From Arthrobacter gallicola (GTDB lineage: Bacteria; Actinomycetota; Actinomycetes; Actinomycetales; Micrococcaceae), in the NCBI RefSeq assembly GCF_014836775.1, contig NZ_JACSQD010000006.1:269537-333536 (forward strand): a stretch of DNA of 64,000 bases, given 5' to 3'. Made by a program: the position numbers and the translations under genes. This document shows, piece by piece, positions 16,948-25,055 of the stretch. The notes under the pieces are model-generated. The model searched no databases. It had not been told where the DNA came from and worked only from the letters and a program-made list of their open reading frames with translations. Positions within the stretch are counted from its first letter, which is position 1. Every line of letters starts with the position of its first letter.

Positions 16948-17418
16948 CTATGGCGCTGGAGTTTGGTCTTGATTCGGTTCCATGACAAGGAATCTGTTGC
17001 GGGAATCGATGAGGTTCTGCATGTAACGGCCCAGCACCAGTTTCTCCACCAGTCGGCCAAGCGGGCCGAAGGGAGCTTCAAACTCGATGCGGTCGATCAT
17101 GACCGTGCCGGCCGAATCCTCTTTGAATTCGTGCTCATGCCGGAACCGCTTGAACGGTCCTTTGACCTGCTCATCGACGAAGTAGTCGGGGGCTTCCATG
17201 CCGGTGATGCGACTCGTCATCCTGAGCGGGACACCGAAGTGCCAAGCCCGCCAGGTGACGTCCTCGCCCAGGGAAATGAGGCCCGTAGTCACACCCGCGA
17301 CCGCCTCTTCGCGGGACCGGGCCATCGAGTCTTTGTGGGCGTCGATGTTCCGCGCACGGTCGAACAACTCGGCACTGGGCATGGTGGTCCGGGTGGCGCA
17401 TTCGAAGGAAACGGTCAT
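16948..17418 (-). CDS. SRPBCC-superfamily protein, 156 aa
   Basis: START/Bet-v-1-like ligand-binding fold, cyclase/dehydrase type: MTVSFECATRTTMPSAELFDRARNIDAHKDS, then LGEDVTWRAWHFGVPLRMTSRITGMEAPDYFVDEQVKGPFKRFRHEHEFKE, ending in the long C-terminal helix GRLVEKLVLGRYMQNLIDSRN. ATG 17418 is the family start; the frame upstream is not conserved in character. Binds a hydrophobic ligand by family; no pathway is suggested by its neighbours. Confidence 0.82.
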   Translation of the reverse strand: MTVSFECATRTTMPSAELFDRARNIDAHKDSMARSREEAVAGVTTGLISLGEDVTWRAWHFGVPLRMTSRITGMEAPDYFVDEQVKGPFKRFRHEHEFKEDSAGTVMIDRIEFEAPFGPLGRLVEKLVLGRYMQNLIDSRNRFLVMEPNQDQTPAP

Positions 17419-17636
17419 CTGTGGAGTATTGCAGCTAGCAGGCGGGCCCGGGGCTTTCCATCTGCGTCGGAGAGGTTTTCGTGAAGCGCCTCCGGCACGA
17501 GTACCGGTACAAGGCTGACGAGCCGCGCCTCTAAATGACACATCCCGAAACGGATGGGCCGAAGGAAGCACCGTTTGAGGTCTGTTCCGTCGCCGTCTAG
17601 GGTGGCCGGACAGCTACCACCGGCCAGGAGGAAACA

Positions 17637-17744
17637 ATGAAGTCCGCCTTTCGTGCAGCCCTTCCCATCCTTGCGGTAGTGCTGCTCGCATGGCACGGGC
17701 TGCAGCGCGAAAAGCCTGGCTCCGCTGCCGCCGTCAGGCACTGA
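17637..17744 (+). CDS. Very small membrane peptide, 35 aa
   Basis: ATG 17637 is preceded by a strong CCAGGAGG site at ideal spacing. The peptide starts MKSAFRAALPILAVVLLAW and ends with a short basic tail and TGA at 17742, i.e. one membrane helix or an uncleaved signal anchor. It lies 53 bp before another small membrane gene. It is too short for standard gene calling. Real translation is inferred from the ribosome-binding site and the hydrophobic pattern. Confidence 0.5.
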   Translation: MKSAFRAALPILAVVLLAWHGLQREKPGSAAAVRH

Positions 17745-17797
17745 CTTTCCCTTGTGAACTAGGCCCGCACAATTCGGCCACAACAAAAGGATCATTG

Positions 17798-18004
17798 ATG
17801 CAAAACAAACCGAACCGGATCTTCATTGGTTTGCTGCTCGCGATGTCGCTGGCGGCAGCAGCCCTCGTCCTGAGCATTCCGGCGCTTTTCGGATCGCCCG
17901 GACCAGGGCAGCTCTGGCTCGCCGCAGGGCTCGGATTGCTCACTGCTGCGCTGGGAACGGGTGTTATGCTCCTTCGCCCGCAGCGCCGGGGCAACGGCTC
18001 CTAG
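17798..18004 (+). CDS. Small two-helix membrane protein, 68 aa
   Basis: ATG 17798 with AAAAGG upstream. Two transmembrane helices (IFIGLLLAMSLAAAALVLSIPALF and LWLAAGLGLLTAALGTGVMLL) and a basic end (RPQRRGNGS). Possibly co-transcribed with the 35-aa peptide gene just upstream. Function unknown. Confidence 0.6.
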   Translation: MQNKPNRIFIGLLLAMSLAAAALVLSIPALFGSPGPGQLWLAAGLGLLTAALGTGVMLLRPQRRGNGS

Positions 18005-18031
18005 CCGGCACCCGGTGGAAAGGTTCCGGAT

Positions 18032-18490
18032 TCAGTCGACCGGCCAGCAGATCTGGGTGCGCGCGTTCTCCGGGCTCTGCTCGGTCTCGGGATCTGCAAG
18101 GTAGTTCTCCCACATCACTTCGCGCGGTTTGAGCTTGTGATCAGTGAAGAAGCTCTCAACATCCGCGTAGGTGTTTGCCAAAGTGTCAAACGAACCAACG
18201 TGCGTCGCCTCGACAACCCTTCCTGCCGGAAGATGCCCCGGCACAACGTTCCCGGCAGGATCGATGATGCCGGGAACCGGGAACCCTGCTTCGACGTTGA
18301 CCAGGGCTCCGGGCTGCCCGTAGTACTTGCCGAACGGCGGGCCCACAGGCTGCACACCCTGTTTCTGCAGAGCCGCCATGATGTCGGAGAACGCGTGCGC
18401 GAAAAAGTCTGCCAGTCCGGCCATCGGCACCTGCCCGCGAATGGCAGCCGTCGCCTGCTCGGGGCGTTCGGTGATCTTGATGTCCGTCAT
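18032..18490 (-). CDS. GyrI-like/AraC effector-binding domain protein, 152 aa
   Basis: Stand-alone GyrI-like small-molecule-binding domain: DIKITERPEQATAAIRGQVPMAGLADFF, GPPFGKYYGQP, VNVEAGFPVPG, LPAGRVVEATHVGSFDTLANTYADVESFFTDHKLKPREVMWENYLADPETE. The VxxGxYxxL and final acidic loop are typical of the family (relatives act as multidrug sensors or hydrolases). ATG 18490 is chosen over 18499 for fit with the family. No adjacent DNA-binding gene. Confidence 0.82.
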   Translation of the reverse strand: MTDIKITERPEQATAAIRGQVPMAGLADFFAHAFSDIMAALQKQGVQPVGPPFGKYYGQPGALVNVEAGFPVPGIIDPAGNVVPGHLPAGRVVEATHVGSFDTLANTYADVESFFTDHKLKPREVMWENYLADPETEQSPENARTQICWPVD

Positions 18491-18544
18491 GCTTTCCACG
18501 GTTTTGCCCGCCCGGGTGGGTGGTTAGCGCGCCCTGTCCTGTGC

Positions 18545-18730
18545 ACTCACCTTACCGAACCGTTCCAGCGCGGCACGGACCGGGTGCGCTCGGACCAGGC
18601 GGGCGCCGGTTTGGGACTGGCCATCGTTCGGAGCATCGTCCAGGCCCACGACGGAACCCTCACCGTCACGGCACGGCCCGACGGCGGTCTGCGGGTTTCT
18701 GCGGGTGCGGACGCCGCTCCTAACGATCCC
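18545..18730 (+). pseudogene. Fragment of a sensor histidine kinase (C-terminal ATPase lobe)
   Basis: The translated stretch reads LTEPFQRG followed by GAGLGLAIVRSIVQAHDGTL and TVTARPDGGLRV: the F-box, G2-box and final strand of a HATPase domain. No H-box, N-box or G1-box precedes it, and the frame upstream is antisense to the GyrI-like gene. So only the last 60 or so residues of a histidine kinase remain. It sits at the edge of the decayed region that runs to about 20.6 kb. Confidence 0.8.
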
Positions 18731-18844
18731 GCCAGCCCCACAATGCCCGCCCGACGCCGGTCCGGAGTGCCCGGTCCTATCCGGGGCCACGGGGGAAGGT
18801 TAGCTGGGACCCGCGGCTGAACCCGGCCTGACCATTCCACCTGT

Positions 18845-20222
18845 ATGCCGCACATTGGCTTACCTGCGAAAGAAGCAACACTCAGCGACGTACCCGGCAC
18901 CATCGACAATTCCTGCCCGCTCAGACTCCGCACACTGGCACTGACACTCAGCGCGGTTGTTGCCGGGGTGGCCATGACCGCCCTGGCGTTCCGGGTTTCC
19001 CCTCTTCACGGACTGGATTTCAGCGTCTATCTCAGCGGCGGACAAAGTGTCCTGGACGCCCGCGGGGAGCTGTACACCAAGGAACTCGTTTACCGTGAAG
19101 GCAGCAGCCTGCTCTTCACCTATCCCCCGTTTGCCGCACTGGTTTTCGCCGTGCTTGCCCCGTCGGGGGTGACGTGGGGGCTCTATTTCTTCACTGCTTT
19201 GTCGCTGCTGATCGCCGCGGCGACTTCGCTGGCGGCCGTGGCGTATATGTTCCGGCAGCCCTCGGTTGCGGCCATGCTGAGGCATCCGGGGCTGCGCGCA
19301 CTGGCTGCCGCCGGCGTCGGCTTTGTGATGCTGCTTGGACCGTGGCGGGAGACGATGAGCTTCGGGCAGATCAACATCCTGCTGTTCGGCCTGATCATGT
19401 CCGACTTTCTGATCAAACGGAACGCCTGGCCCACCGGCTTCCTGACCGGGATCGCTGCGGGTATCAAACTCACGCCGCTGGTCTTTGGCCTGTGGTCCGC
19501 AGGGACTGGCGCGGGTGCGGAACATGGCGGCCGGTTTCGTTGCCAGCGTCGGACTTGGTTTCCTGATCCTTCCGGCCGAGTCGCGGACCTACTGGCTGGA
19601 GCTGCTGCCGGACACCTCACGGATTGGCGGCGCCGGGTACGTGGACAACCTGAGCTTCAAGGGCGCGATCCTGCATTTTGCTGGATCGGACTTTGCCGTG
19701 GGTCTGCCCTGGCTCGTGCTGTCTGTTGCGGTGGTTGGGGTGACGGCAGTCCTTATTCGGCGGGCCTCCGGGCGCGGCGAGGAGCTGCCCGCGGTCGCGG
19801 CGACGGCGCTGCTGATGCTGCTTATCTCGCCCGTGTCCTGGTCGCACCACTGGGTGTGGGTGCCTCTTTTCCTTGCCTTCCTGGTCCGCAACCTGGGGGA
19901 TTTCACGTCGGCGGGGACGGCGCTGGGGTATGGGCCTGCTGGTCTCCGGTGTTGTGGTCTTTCTGCTGTCGCCCAATCCATTGGGTTCCTCATGGGACCG
20001 CCCAATCTCGACTCGCAGATTCCTGCTCCCTGGTTGATGGCCTCGAGCGTAGGTGTTTTCTGGGCGGCGGTGGGGCTCGTGGGGTGGTCGTTTGTTGCCC
20101 TGATGGACAGGAAGGGACGGCCGCCGGTCGTCAATGGTGTTCACGCCGAAAGTTGTGCTCTGCCACGCTCCCGAGACGCGACGCCGACGCCACCCGCGTG
20201 TCCGGAACAGTTCAAACGCTGA
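18845..20222 (+). pseudogene. GT87/DUF2029-type mannosyltransferase, broken by frameshifts
   Basis: The first about 215 residues (from ATG 18845) show the polyprenol-phosphate mannosyltransferase pattern: DFSVYLSGG, LFTYPPFAALVFAVLAP, GPWRETMSFGQINILLFGLIMSDF, AGIKLTPLVFGLW. The frame then fails near 19490 and continues in the next frame (RNMAAGFVASVGLGFLILPAES... SPVSWSHHWVWVPLFLAFL). Around 19925-20000 a third frame is needed (MGLLVSGVVVFLLSPNPLGSS) before returning (PWLMASSVGVFWAAVGLVGW). At least three frame changes mean decay, not one sequencing error. The intact enzyme would be a multi-helix membrane glycosyltransferase of cell-envelope assembly. Confidence 0.85.
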
Positions 20223-20299
20223 GAATATCAAGTTATTTGCGATGTTCCAGGCTAGCCATGTGTGCGGAGATGCACTGCGCGGACGTCCACTGGAGCTAC

Positions 20300-20621
20300 G
20301 TTCAGAGCGGCGGTCGAGGCCTACGACATCGAGGAAGTCAATGGGGACGGCGACGGACTTGTCGACGATGACGATGCAGATGCCGCCGAGGTGCTGCGGG
20401 TGCGGAAGCCGGCGAGAATCGCCCGGATCGGCCGACCGCGTGATCGGGGGCAGCCGGTCGACGCTGCCGGCAACCTGCGCCATGCCTGAGGCCTGATGCC
20501 GCCGCTGAACCTCCTCGCTGACGAACTCACGCTCACCGGGCAGATAACGACGGCGCCCAACCCCCACTTCCCCTATCTCCACCGCTATCGCTATCGAGCC
20601 CGAGGATGCAGAGGACTCCTT
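20300..20621 (+). pseudogene. Decayed second copy of the DUF3090/SCO1664 gene junction
   Basis: The segment repeats, with many changes, the sequence around 15270-15580. The translation EAYDIEEVNGDGDGLV...DDDDADAAEVLRVRKP parallels EAYPLEEVDEDDDGLL...DDDDADAAEVLRVRMP of the intact DUF3090 protein, and MPPLNLLADELTLTGQITTA parallels MPEPDLLTDELTLTGRITTA of the intact kinase-like protein, in the same order. The 19-mer gaggtgctgcgggtgcgga is shared exactly (15365-15383 and 20388-20406). The zinc-tail cysteines are gone and the second gene fades after about 20 residues. A true relic of a duplicated or horizontally acquired copy. Confidence 0.85.
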
Positions 20622-20713
20622 TAGCATGAACGCCGACATCGAAGCCCCTCGCATGCCGCCAGAATCATTATCGATTTGGGGGTTACGGCCAACGACACAG
20701 CATCAAGGGCGCG

Positions 20714-21451
20714 CTACCGAAAGTCTTTGTTATCCCGCACCTGTACTGCGTGATCGGTTCCGCCAGGGCCACGTGTGACCTTCCAAACAATCGGGTTGTC
20801 ATCATTTGGCGGGACAAAGACCAGATACCAAGGATGGTTACCCTTACCTTCGGCGCGAAAAGCTCCCCTGAGCTCACCGAGAGTCCAGCGACCCGTCAAA
20901 CCATCTTCAGTCCATTTCCGAACCAATGCACCAACCACGGCTAACGGTATAGCAGAAGGGAGGAAAACACGTCGCCTTTTACCTGAAGGGCTCGTAAGGT
21001 AGACCTCGCTTTGATCTTCCTCCGGTGTAAATGCCGCCCAGAGATCGACAGGTTCTTCGCTCCCCTCATTGGCGTCTTCGTCCGACACACTGTCACTCGC
21101 CTGTCGAATGGAAAGATTCGAAACTTTCTCATCCACGCTCCAGAGCGCTTGTCTAAGTTCCCCCAACACCTCCCGCTGGTGAAGATCTGCGCTCCTCGCA
21201 GCCCTGTTCTGCCGTCGAAAGATTAGATACGCCAACAGAACGCCGACAAGCGAGATGACGACACCAACGCATCCAATGGCATTTAATAAGGCCTGTTCTA
21301 GGTTTCCACCACCTTGGGACCATATAAGAGCACAGGATCCGACAGCTGCACCGACGGCTACGCCACAAACGATCACGTCAAATAGAACTGCATTCCGCGG
21401 ATTGGCCCCTTCAGCGTGGACTACCGTGGCGTTTTCACTATGTTTCCCCAT
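20714..21451 (-). CDS. Hypothetical membrane protein at the edge of the low-GC block, 245 aa
   Basis: Two N-terminal transmembrane helices (VLFDVIVCGVAVGAAVGSCALIW and AIGCVGVVISLVGVLLAYLIF) followed by a helical, probably coiled-coil stretch (NRAARSADLHQREVLGELRQALWSVDEKVSNL), an acidic linker and a compact domain (LTGRWTLGELRGAFRAEGKG...). No family recognised. G+C is lower than in surrounding genes. It is divergent from the kinase gene across a 349-bp gap and might belong to the same module as a membrane-facing component (inference). Confidence 0.65.
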   Translation of the reverse strand: MGKHSENATVVHAEGANPRNAVLFDVIVCGVAVGAAVGSCALIWSQGGGNLEQALLNAIGCVGVVISLVGVLLAYLIFRRQNRAARSADLHQREVLGELRQALWSVDEKVSNLSIRQASDSVSDEDANEGSEEPVDLWAAFTPEEDQSEVYLTSPSGKRRRVFLPSAIPLAVVGALVRKWTEDGLTGRWTLGELRGAFRAEGKGNHPWYLVFVPPNDDNPIVWKVTRGPGGTDHAVQVRDNKDFR

Positions 21452-21800
21452 GGGAGAAGCCTACTCAGGTTCCAGCACGTAACAGACACCAAAGCCATTC
21501 CGAAGAATGGGAGTATGAGGAAGCAATAATGTCCGAAGGGTTGCAGTTTTCCCTGACCCGTGTTATGCCTCCTAGTGCACGGGAGACGTCAATGGGTGAC
21601 GCCGCGCCGACATCTCACAAACGATTAGGTTACCCACGTGCCCCGAAGAAGCCCCTCGGCGCTGACACATCAGCTTTATCCGCGGAGCATAGCCTTCCCA
21701 GCTCCCGTTGCCCCAATCCCGATGAGTGATATAGGCTACACCGAAACATTCAGGGACCATGGGGGAATCAATTGTTAGGCGTCACTGAACTCATGACGGC
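21452..21800. other. Intergenic gap between divergent membrane and kinase genes
   Basis: Relatively AT-rich 349 bp. An ATG at 21529 has AGGAAG upstream but its 66 codons look random; a 62-codon minus-strand frame (21572-21760) also lacks recognisable features. Probably holds the promoters of both flanking genes. No clear operator found. Confidence 0.5.
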
Positions 21801-22625
21801 ATGCTAAGCGCCCCACGACATGATCCAGCGGCCGTCGCTGCTGCTTTGGGAGTGACTGACGCTCTCTTCTTGGGTGGGGGAACGTTCGGGGACACATGGC
21901 GTGTGGGCGATCAGGCTATAAAAGTCATATGCGTCGATGGATATCCGCCCGAACGTGTAGCACGCGAGGTAAATGGCTTGTCTCGTGTAAACAGTCAATA
22001 TGTCGTTCGACTGCACAAAGCCGACAAAATCGTCCTTGAGGGAAGTGTCCGTCCAGCCCTTTACTTCGAGTACGTCGAGGGTGGGGACATCCAGGACAGA
22101 ATTGAAAGAGCCCAACGGCCGACGCCTGCAGAGACTGAAGCGCTCCTCGCCGGCATGTTGACCGCCGTGCGCGATCTCCACGCCGCCGATGGGACTATTC
22201 ATAGAGACATAAAACCCGCCAATATTGCCCTTCGGAATGGCAATTGGGAAGCACCTGTACTTCTTGATCTCGGTCTCGCTAAATCAGCAACGGAAACGAC
22301 GTTGACTCTCTATCCCGGCGCTGTGGGCACGCCGCCCTATATGTCGCCCGAACAGCTCAAGGGGAAACGGGCCCGAAAAGCCTCCGACCTATTCTCAGTC
22401 GGCGTGACTGTACGGCATGCCTATGCAGGTGTTCACCCCTTCTACGACCCCACCTTGGACTACACGTACGACGAGGCGGTGGAACGTGTAAAGGCAGGTC
22501 CGCTCCCCTTACCTGGTGAACTTCCCGAGAACATTCAAAACGTCCTTGACCTCTTGGTCAGCGAGGCACAGTTTGAGCGCGGCAGCGCCACAAGTAATCT
22601 GCGACGGATGGGGATCGAAGCATGA
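21801..22625 (+). CDS. Serine/threonine protein kinase, 274 aa
   Basis: A compact Hanks-type kinase domain with every core motif: glycine loop GGGTFG (25-30), ATP Lys in AIKVI (41), helix-C Glu in REVNGL (56), catalytic loop HRDIKPAN (134-141), DLG in place of DFG (156-158), and GTPPYMSPEQ (176-185). It has no transmembrane helix or sensor domain, unlike housekeeping PknA/B kinases. It may be leaderless: no ribosome-binding site precedes ATG 21801. Its stop overlaps the next gene's start (ATGA), so the two are translationally coupled. Low G+C and position beside a jetABC operon suggest an accessory, possibly defence, role (inference). Confidence 0.92.
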   Translation: MLSAPRHDPAAVAAALGVTDALFLGGGTFGDTWRVGDQAIKVICVDGYPPERVAREVNGLSRVNSQYVVRLHKADKIVLEGSVRPALYFEYVEGGDIQDRIERAQRPTPAETEALLAGMLTAVRDLHAADGTIHRDIKPANIALRNGNWEAPVLLDLGLAKSATETTLTLYPGAVGTPPYMSPEQLKGKRARKASDLFSVGVTVRHAYAGVHPFYDPTLDYTYDEAVERVKAGPLPLPGELPENIQNVLDLLVSEAQFERGSATSNLRRMGIEA

Positions 22626-24022
22626 CCAGCCAATGGGACGACGAAGAGAACGGCGACCTATTTGATTGGGCTGAGATGACGGCGGCTTCCCGGGACGCAG
22701 AACAGGAAGCTGAGGCAGTGCGCCAGCTTTCCTCCACACATGGCCCCGCGGTGTCTGCCCCGATGCCAGGCGGCGAAGGTTCCCTCATTGTGCAGGGCCC
22801 GGGAGCGGGAACAACAGTCATAGCTAGCCCGGACGAAGTGTCGGGTCTATCTGATGTCCCCTACACCCTCAGAACACGTGACGAAGCTCTCGAACCCGGC
22901 ACGCCATTGATGATCGTCCACCGCCCTCACCAACGCGGAACCACTATCCCTGGCCTGTTGGGCAATCTGTTTGTGGCTACAAACGGAGCCGTGGGTCTCG
23001 GAGCGGCTGTTGCTCTGCCCAGTGCGACAGCGCAGTCACATAAAGAGTGGTTGGATAGTTGTAAGGCAGCTTCCGTGAGAATCGCAGATCCTCATGGCTA
23101 CCTCTTAGACAGCGACCTTCTTCGAGTAAAGCCAATAAGTGATAGATCACTGCGCTATATGCCTTACCTGGGGCAGGCTCCGTTCGATGTTAATGAGGTT
23201 CTACAAGCTCAAAGAGATGCAGGGGCCAATCTCCTCCTCTCTCCCGGCCGGGCCCTGGATTCGTCAGATGTTCAACGAACGCTGGATACAGTCTTTGCAG
23301 AAGCCGACGAGGCACTCTCAAACCTTGCCGCGAACGAACGGATGGCACTGAACCTAACCATGTCAGAGCAATGGCTCAGCCGCCCTGCACTGCGTGAGGC
23401 CTTGTTTGACCAATTGTTAGACCAGGAACAGTTCGCTGTGTGGTACGTCCGTGTGCAGTGGCCTTCCGGGTTAAGGGCGTTGCATCAGCCCCTAAGCAGG
23501 GACCTTCTGCTTGGGTATAAACGTCTCTCTCAGCTGGCCGAGGACGAGGATCGAGTTCTTTTACTCCCACAAACCGGTCTCACGGGATGGCTGCAACTAG
23601 CCTTCGGTTCATCCGGCTTCGGCGCTGGCCCTTTTGGAGCAGGTCAAGCGTTCAAGGAACACAGCCAAGGCGGTGGTGGCGGTCAGGAACCGGTGGCGCG
23701 TTATTTCGAGCCGACCCTTCTGCACTCGGTGGAAAAAACTGTGCACGACGCTATGAGCAGACACGATGATTATGTTGCGTGCGACTGCCCCTACTGTCCC
23801 GCGCTCTTGGCGTCGAACACAGCAGTATGGAATCACGAGCTCGCGCGGCTTCACCACCTGTATTCCATGGGGAAACTTGCAGGTCTGGGAACGCTAACCG
23901 GCCGGTCCTTGTCGTCCGCAGTGCGCAGAACTGTCAGAGCTGCCACAGCGGCCGCAGGCTCCCAGCCTCTTGCTGGCATCAGCTCGCCCCAGCACCTACC
24001 AGTCTGGGATCAGCTCCTGTAG
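22622..24022 (+). CDS. Unknown barrel-like protein with Cys-x-Cys-x2-Cys...His motif, 466 aa
   Basis: Coupled to the kinase gene by an ATGA overlap. After an acidic N-terminus, alternating strand/helix segments resemble a TIM barrel: RYMPYLGQAPFDVNEVL, GANLLLSPGRALD, ERMALNLTMSEQWL, AVWYVRVQWPSG, RVLLLPQTGLTGW followed by a glycine-rich loop. The C-terminal region has C387-x-C389-x2-C392 and H411/H412 in LARLHHLYSMGKL, which resembles, at shorter spacing, the zinc site of tRNA-guanine transglycosylases (CxCxxC...HNL). I therefore suggest, weakly, a TGT-superfamily-like base or nucleotide enzyme. No known family is certain. Confidence 0.7.
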   Translation: MTSQWDDEENGDLFDWAEMTAASRDAEQEAEAVRQLSSTHGPAVSAPMPGGEGSLIVQGPGAGTTVIASPDEVSGLSDVPYTLRTRDEALEPGTPLMIVHRPHQRGTTIPGLLGNLFVATNGAVGLGAAVALPSATAQSHKEWLDSCKAASVRIADPHGYLLDSDLLRVKPISDRSLRYMPYLGQAPFDVNEVLQAQRDAGANLLLSPGRALDSSDVQRTLDTVFAEADEALSNLAANERMALNLTMSEQWLSRPALREALFDQLLDQEQFAVWYVRVQWPSGLRALHQPLSRDLLLGYKRLSQLAEDEDRVLLLPQTGLTGWLQLAFGSSGFGAGPFGAGQAFKEHSQGGGGGQEPVARYFEPTLLHSVEKTVHDAMSRHDDYVACDCPYCPALLASNTAVWNHELARLHHLYSMGKLAGLGTLTGRSLSSAVRRTVRAATAAAGSQPLAGISSPQHLPVWDQLL

Positions 24023-24761
24023 ATGCTACAAGCCTGTTCCCGAATACCTTCTGCAACGGTCCGGAAACCTCACCTCGGAGGTGTAGAGCGACCCCTCGTT
24101 CCACCAACAACTCTCTGTCCGCTGCGCGTGGACGCGAAACCTCGGGGGAAAGTACGCGGTCGACCGAACCCGACACTGAAACTGTCAACAAGCCCACACC
24201 ATACGTGCGGAACCATTCTGGATAGCGGGCTGCAGTTACCGCGGCGTGAGAATCGAGTGCAACCCAGGATGCGTCTGAGACAGATGTGTGACGCGACGCC
24301 TGCGCAACGGCTCGTCTCCAATCACGCAGCTTAGCCTCGATGGTGACGACACGGTGGGCCAAGGACCGGTATCTGTAGGCTGGTCCCCAGCAGTTTCCAT
24401 CGACGTTGAGGTGCTTGGAGTCTACGAGCCGGGGCAAGATCGTCCTCTTCAGATGAGAGGCGCTTACTCCGACGCTGCTCGCTAGACTCTCCGCGGTCCA
24501 CCGTTGTGTGGACGGGGCAGAAGCCATGGCCAGCAACACTCGTACGTCGGTTGGCTCAGACAGAACTTCAGTTCCGCTCCGCTCCGCCATAGCCGTCTCG
24601 TCTAATTCGAGAAGCACGATATCCGGCACACCTGCGGCGCAGGGGATTTCGAAAAGGACCAGAGGCGTCTCGGCCAGAAGGGTAGACGCCGCAGCAATCG
24701 GAGCAAGCATGTCAGCTTCCACGCGAAAACGGTCAGTCCGCCCTTCTTTCGATACACTCAT
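23979..24761 (-). CDS. Putative PD-(D/E)xK-fold protein with internal winged helix, 260 aa
   Basis: Two separated segments make a nuclease-like active site: E38...P46-D47 in LFEIPCAAGVPDIVLLEL, and E142-A-K144 with Q154 in VVTIEAKLRDWRRAVAQASRH, followed by SWVALDSH and FRTYGVGLLTVS, a pattern common in restriction-endonuclease-like folds. Between them lies a helix-turn-helix (WTAESLASSVGVSASHLKRTILPRLVDSKHL, about 88-118). Its 3' end overlaps the convergent barrel-protein gene by 44 bp, so the genes have been together for some time. It could be a regulator or a nuclease effector; activity is inferred. Confidence 0.65.
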   Translation of the reverse strand: MSVSKEGRTDRFRVEADMLAPIAAASTLLAETPLVLFEIPCAAGVPDIVLLELDETAMAERSGTEVLSEPTDVRVLLAMASAPSTQRWTAESLASSVGVSASHLKRTILPRLVDSKHLNVDGNCWGPAYRYRSLAHRVVTIEAKLRDWRRAVAQASRHTSVSDASWVALDSHAAVTAARYPEWFRTYGVGLLTVSVSGSVDRVLSPEVSRPRAADRELLVERGVALHLRGEVSGPLQKVFGNRLVASTGADPRLVGAGAS

Positions 24762-25055
24762 GCTCTCACCTTAACTGTCTTTGCATCGTTCGCTCGGCTC
24801 TGCACGACCAGACATTGTGAGAAGCGATGATTAAGCGTATTCAACTCACTCAAACGGCGCATTGAACAGTCCAGCAGAGTGTCTGGGGAGCTGGAACCAA
24901 ACCGAAGCAGGATGCCCCAGAAGGCAATCCGCCCAAGGACACCCTCCCCCCTTCTTGGATGCACCTGGATCAACCGCGCGCGCCTTCCCTACCTCCGCCT
25001 CAGCTAAAATCAGACAGGCCCGTTTTACCCCTTCGTTCCGGGCGGAAAGCGCAGC

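Noticed and set aside
18137..18820. 227-codon plus-strand gene over the GyrI-like gene
   Set aside because: Its first part is antisense to a conserved gene; only the last part (histidine kinase tail) is meaningful and is listed as a fragment.
21529..21729. 66-codon gene between the divergent membrane and kinase genes
   Set aside because: A ribosome-binding-like AGGAAG is present, but the product has random composition and no family; overlapping frames are equally open.
24762..25055. A jetD/mksG remnant before jetA
   Set aside because: Translated frames in this 294-bp gap show no Toprim or DUF3322-like segment.
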